The notes under the pieces: model-generated
The model's input: only the letters and a program-made list of their open reading frames with translations
What the model was told of the DNA's origin: nothing
The model's database searches: none
Shown: piece after piece, positions 61,536 through 64,000 of the stretch
Position numbering within the stretch: position 1 is the first letter of the stretch
How the letters are laid out: every line of letters begins with the position of its first letter
Made by a program: the position numbers and the translations under genes
From: Anaerolineae bacterium
GTDB lineage: Bacteria; Chloroflexota; Anaerolineae; Aggregatilineales; Phototrophicaceae
Reading direction: 5' to 3'
Length of the DNA stretch: 64,000 nt
NCBI GenBank assembly: GCA_022841825.1
Contig: JALHQT010000009.1
Span: forward strand, 1-64,000

Positions 61536-62398
61536 GTCCTCGCCATGCCATGCGAGAGCGCAACCTCGCCGCGCTCGACGACCGTCGTGCGGAAGAAGAT
61601 CTGATCGCCGTCGCGCCACAGGTCGGTGCGCAGCGTCTCGCCAGGGAAGACGGGCTTGGCGAAGCGTGCGCGCATCTCGCGCAGCCGCGCCGGATCACTG
61701 CCGCACCTGTGCTTGAGGATGGCGCGCGCCGCGTAGCCATAGCTGCACAAGCCGTGCAGGATCGGGCGGTCGAACCCGCCGAGCGCCGCCAGCGCCGGAT
61801 CGGCGTGCAGCGGGTTGCTATCACCCGACAGCCGATAGAGCAGCGCCTGCGCGGGCGAGGTGCGCTCCTCGTGCGTCATGTCCGGCGCGCGGTCGGGCGT
61901 GAGATCGACGCTGCTCGCGCCGCGTTCGCCGCCGAAGCCACCCATCCCGCGAATGAAGAGTGACGCCTGATGGGTCGCGATCTCGCCGCCATCCGGCGCG
62001 AAGACGCCGAGATCGATGATGATGACCGCGCCGCTGCCCTTGTCGTAGACGGCACTGACGTGTGGGCGGACTTCGAGCGTGCCGCGCGTCGGCGTCGGGC
62101 GAAGGAGGGTGATGGCGTGTTCGCCATGCACCAGCAGCATCGGGTTGAAGTCCGGCACGCCGGGCAGCCCGCCGAGCAGCGTCGTCACCAGTCGCGAGAG
62201 GGCGATGGTCGAGAAGGTCGGCAGGGCGACGAAGCCCGCGCCGCTCAGTTCATAGACAAACTTCAGCTCGTCCGGATCGAGCGGGTCGGCGGGCGCGCCG
62301 ACGCCGAGCGCATAGAGCGCGACATCGTGCTCGTCATAGGCGACGCTGAACGGCGGCGGGCGGTAGCCGACGAGCTGGGCGGGGTCGAGGGTGGGCAT
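61532..62398 (-). CDS. MaoC-like (R)-specific enoyl-CoA hydratase (hydratase 2 type)
   Basis: The 288-residue double hot-dog enzyme hydrates enoyl-CoA. The hydratase 2 motif is complete: LLYRLSGDSNPLHADPALAA (Asp193, His198) and GGFDRPILHGLCSYG. The N-terminal half is the inactive hot-dog repeat. The length matches the bacterial and peroxisomal MFE-2 hydratase domain. Its TAG stop lies in a repeat. The first ~33 codons are duplicated at 63090-63188. Confidence 0.9.
   Translation of the reverse strand: MPTLDPAQLVGYRPPPFSVAYDEHDVALYALGVGAPADPLDPDELKFVYELSGAGFVALPTFSTIALSRLVTTLLGGLPGVPDFNPMLLVHGEHAITLLRPTPTRGTLEVRPHVSAVYDKGSGAVIIIDLGVFAPDGGEIATHQASLFIRGMGGFGGERGASSVDLTPDRAPDMTHEERTSPAQALLYRLSGDSNPLHADPALAALGGFDRPILHGLCSYGYAARAILKHRCGSDPARLREMRARFAKPVFPGETLRTDLWRDGDQIFFRTTVVERGEVALSHGMART
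62296..62394. repeat. 99-bp direct repeat, copy 1 (inside the MaoC gene)
   Basis: Identical to 63090-63188 except for two substitutions; the copies are 794 bp apart in the same orientation. Confidence 0.93.
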
Positions 62399-62542
62399 AA
62401 GCGCTCATTCATGCTGTGCTAAAATACCTTCACCCATGATTATAACCATTGGGAAGATTGGCAGCGCAATTTTCAAAGCGTAGGAGATCATTTACCGTAG
62501 ATACTGTACGCCGCTGCTGATATGCATCGGAGGGCATCGAGC

Positions 62543-62998
62543 ATGAAGATTTTCAATTTCCTAAAGCCTGTACCATTTGAAAAGCTATTGGACGGGTACC
62601 TAAAGTTTAGTGACAAAGAGCTGTTCATGAGTCTTGACTTTAGTACAGGCCCTACAGGGTCTGCAGCCTCTCAAATCAGTATTTGGTTCCGATCTATCGA
62701 CCATCGCAACAAACTGTCTCAGGGAGAATATAGCACAAGTGCTACCATCGAACAGTTGCCTCTCACTGATGCAAGTAAGGCGTTCCTCTATAGTGTTCGT
62801 CAGATCTTTTGCAATAATCCTGATTTCTTGACCTCAATCGAGGGTCGCAATCATGAGTTAGACATCGGATTAGCAGTTGCCGAGTTCTTAGATCAATATG
62901 GATTTATGTCCTTTATCAAGTTTAAGCAGCCCCAAAATCTGGCACTTACAACAGCGACTCTTTTGCGAATAGGCATCGAAAAATTTGCAGATTGTTAG
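62543..62998 (+). CDS. Hypothetical protein, atypical base composition
   Basis: 151 residues from ATG 62543, with GGAGGG about 8 nt before it. The gene is clearly AT-richer than its surroundings. The protein is mixed alpha/beta (KIFNFLKPVPFEKLLDGYL, IEGRNHELDIGLAVAEFLDQ). No family recognised. It lies between the two 99-bp direct repeats, so it looks like acquired cargo. Confidence 0.6.
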   Translation: MKIFNFLKPVPFEKLLDGYLKFSDKELFMSLDFSTGPTGSAASQISIWFRSIDHRNKLSQGEYSTSATIEQLPLTDASKAFLYSVRQIFCNNPDFLTSIEGRNHELDIGLAVAEFLDQYGFMSFIKFKQPQNLALTTATLLRIGIEKFADC

Positions 62999-63054
62999 GA
63001 CAATTAAATCATGCCGCATCTTGGTAGCAATAGCCGACAATTCCACCCAAGACC

Positions 63055-63195
63055 TTACGACGGCGCAAACCGCCTGACGAACGGGATCACGCCGACGCCG
63101 AGCGCATAGAGCGCGACATCGCGCTCGTCATAGGCGACGCTGAACGGCGGCGGGCGGTAACCGACGAGCTGGGCGGGGTCGAGGGTGGTAGTCAT
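63055..63195 (-). pseudogene. Truncated duplicate of the MaoC gene 5' end
   Basis: Codons for TLDPAQLVGYRPPPFSVAYD and the following residues repeat the first ~33 codons of the 61532-62398 gene. The frame then runs into unrelated sequence and stops. It is not a functional hydratase. A promoter or start region may still work. Confidence 0.8.
63090..63188. repeat. 99-bp direct repeat, copy 2
   Basis: Copy of 62296-62394 with two mismatches; forms the pseudogene at 63055-63195. Confidence 0.93.
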
Positions 63196-63199
63196 GAGT

Positions 63200-63592
63200 T
63201 TATTCTCCGGTTTCATCAGCGGACTCGTTCGCTTGTGCGTCCCCAAGCGCCTCATGCTCACGGATCAATTTTACAATCTCTGCCGATAGAATGTTCTCTT
63301 GTTCCGATTTGATATAAATGGTCAGCAGCACAACAGTGTTCTCAACCCGGATGTAGTAAATGACGCGAAAGCCACCACTCTTGCCGCGCTCCACATCGCT
63401 GCTTTTCAAGCGTACCTTGTAGGCTCTTATGCCTATGCCTTGGAGTGGATCGCCCGGGGTTTCTCCGCGCTCAAGCTGTGCAATTAAACCTTCCACATCG
63501 TCAGCGAGATGGCGATATTTCTTCTGGAGTTGTTTTGAATCCTTGATGAAGCGTCGAGACAGGCGAACCTCTATCGTGTCCTGATCAGCCAT
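63200..63592 (-). CDS. RelE/ParE-superfamily toxin
   Basis: 130 residues with the RelE-like plan: RLSRRFIKDSKQLQKKYRHL at the N-terminus, then YKVRLKSSDVERGKSGGFRV IYYI and the hydrophobic strand VVLLTIYIKSEQ. Such toxins cut mRNA at the ribosome or poison gyrase. The gene overlaps its antitoxin partner by 8 nt. Confidence 0.85.
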   Translation of the reverse strand: MADQDTIEVRLSRRFIKDSKQLQKKYRHLADDVEGLIAQLERGETPGDPLQGIGIRAYKVRLKSSDVERGKSGGFRVIYYIRVENTVVLLTIYIKSEQENILSAEIVKLIREHEALGDAQANESADETGE

Positions 63593-63830
63593 CGTCATCA
63601 GCGCTCTCAAGCAGCCGTCGCAGGTCGCTTGCGGGATAGGTGCGCCCTGCGCGAACATCTTCCAATGCTTCACGAACAGCGGCTACAACGTCGGTCGGCG
63701 CATCGTCGTCGAGCAGCTCGTCGATCACCGCATGAAGATACTCGTCGGGGTTAGGATAGCCCAGCTCGCGCGCTTTGGCTTCGGCGCGCTCGCGCTGTTT
63801 GTCCGTCAGTGTGAGCGACAGGTTGTACAT
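63585..63830 (-). CDS. Antitoxin partner of the RelE-type toxin
   Basis: 81 residues. The N-terminal half (LTLTDKQRERAEAKARELGY PNPDEYL) looks like a ribbon-helix-helix DNA-binding antitoxin. The second half (REALEDVRAGRTYPASDL) is the toxin-binding tail. It lies directly upstream of the toxin and overlaps it. Confidence 0.8.
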   Translation of the reverse strand: MYNLSLTLTDKQRERAEAKARELGYPNPDEYLHAVIDELLDDDAPTDVVAAVREALEDVRAGRTYPASDLRRLLESADDDG

Positions 63831-64000
63831 ACAATCCCTCCTTCAAATGAGTCTACACCTCGAACCGCAAACGATCCTAGATCGTCTGCAAGTCGTCGCC
63901 CGGCGGACAGCGCAGATGTGTCCTCCTGCGCTCTAGTGTAGCAGTTGGAGCTTTGACTTCCTCACAATAGAACAAAAAATCTAGAACCGTGCTATACTGG

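Overview
The window is high-GC, gene-dense bacterial chromosome. It opens with the first ~117 nt of a 16S rRNA gene on the minus strand. The gene content (crtI-crtB carotenoid genes, a SphX-like phosphate-binding protein, a STAND/TPR LuxR regulator) and the very many GTAGGG-type palindromic repeats suggest a member of the Chloroflexota, probably Anaerolineae-like. That assignment is inference from a short rRNA fragment and gene style, not a database match.

Layout. 1-4.3 kb: 16S 5' end, an O-methyltransferase and the phosphate transporter pstC-pstA-pstB (minus). 4.5-9.4 kb: a STAND-LuxR regulator, a small membrane protein coupled to an FAD oxidase, and a VapC-type toxin-antitoxin pair. 9.4-13.4 kb: a NatA/NatB-like ABC exporter and an orphan response regulator. 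13.6-25.7 kb: GH13 glycosidase, biotin carboxylase, GNAT, the frr-uppS pair, a large PAS/GAF histidine kinase, a VTT membrane protein, a SHOCT protein, an M42 peptidase and a glutamine cyclotransferase. 26.0-30.5 kb: a very large fusion of a YfhO-like membrane protein with a flippase. 30.6-31.6 kb: two tandem paralogues of unknown function. 32.0-34.5 kb: crtI-crtB. 34.6-37.4 kb: a degenerate Uma2-like protein, a fasciclin-PstS fusion protein and a second orphan response regulator. 37.5-42.1 kb: def-trmB, two secreted proteins with twin terminators, and an AlkZ-like DNA glycosylase.

42.3-55.9 kb is a block of phage-type virion genes on the minus strand: terminase, portal, protease plus capsid in one reading frame, connector, tail and structural proteins, and small membrane proteins. 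I see no integrase, repressor, lysin or tape-measure gene in it. It is therefore a remnant, a domesticated particle or a gene-transfer-agent-like locus. 56-64 kb holds a DHA2 efflux pump, a TIR-TPR protein, a possible PD-(D/E)XK-type protein, an HNH endonuclease with a small partner, a lipoprotein, a MaoC hydratase, an AT-richer foreign-looking gene bracketed by a 99-bp duplication, and a RelE-type toxin-antitoxin pair.

The strongest unexplained signals are repeats tied to reading frames. (1) Palindromes beginning GTAGGGGC supply the TAG stop codon of seven genes, including both convergent genes that meet at one copy. (2) Related palindromes lie inside coding regions with the frame kept open, up to six in one gene. 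(3) Three intergenic regions of the phage block hold inverted arrays of 8-bp units ending in TAGC; the right arm of each begins at the TAG stop codon of a phage gene. (4) Candidate Pho boxes (CTTAAA half-sites 11 bp apart) precede both pstC and the distant fasciclin-PstS gene.
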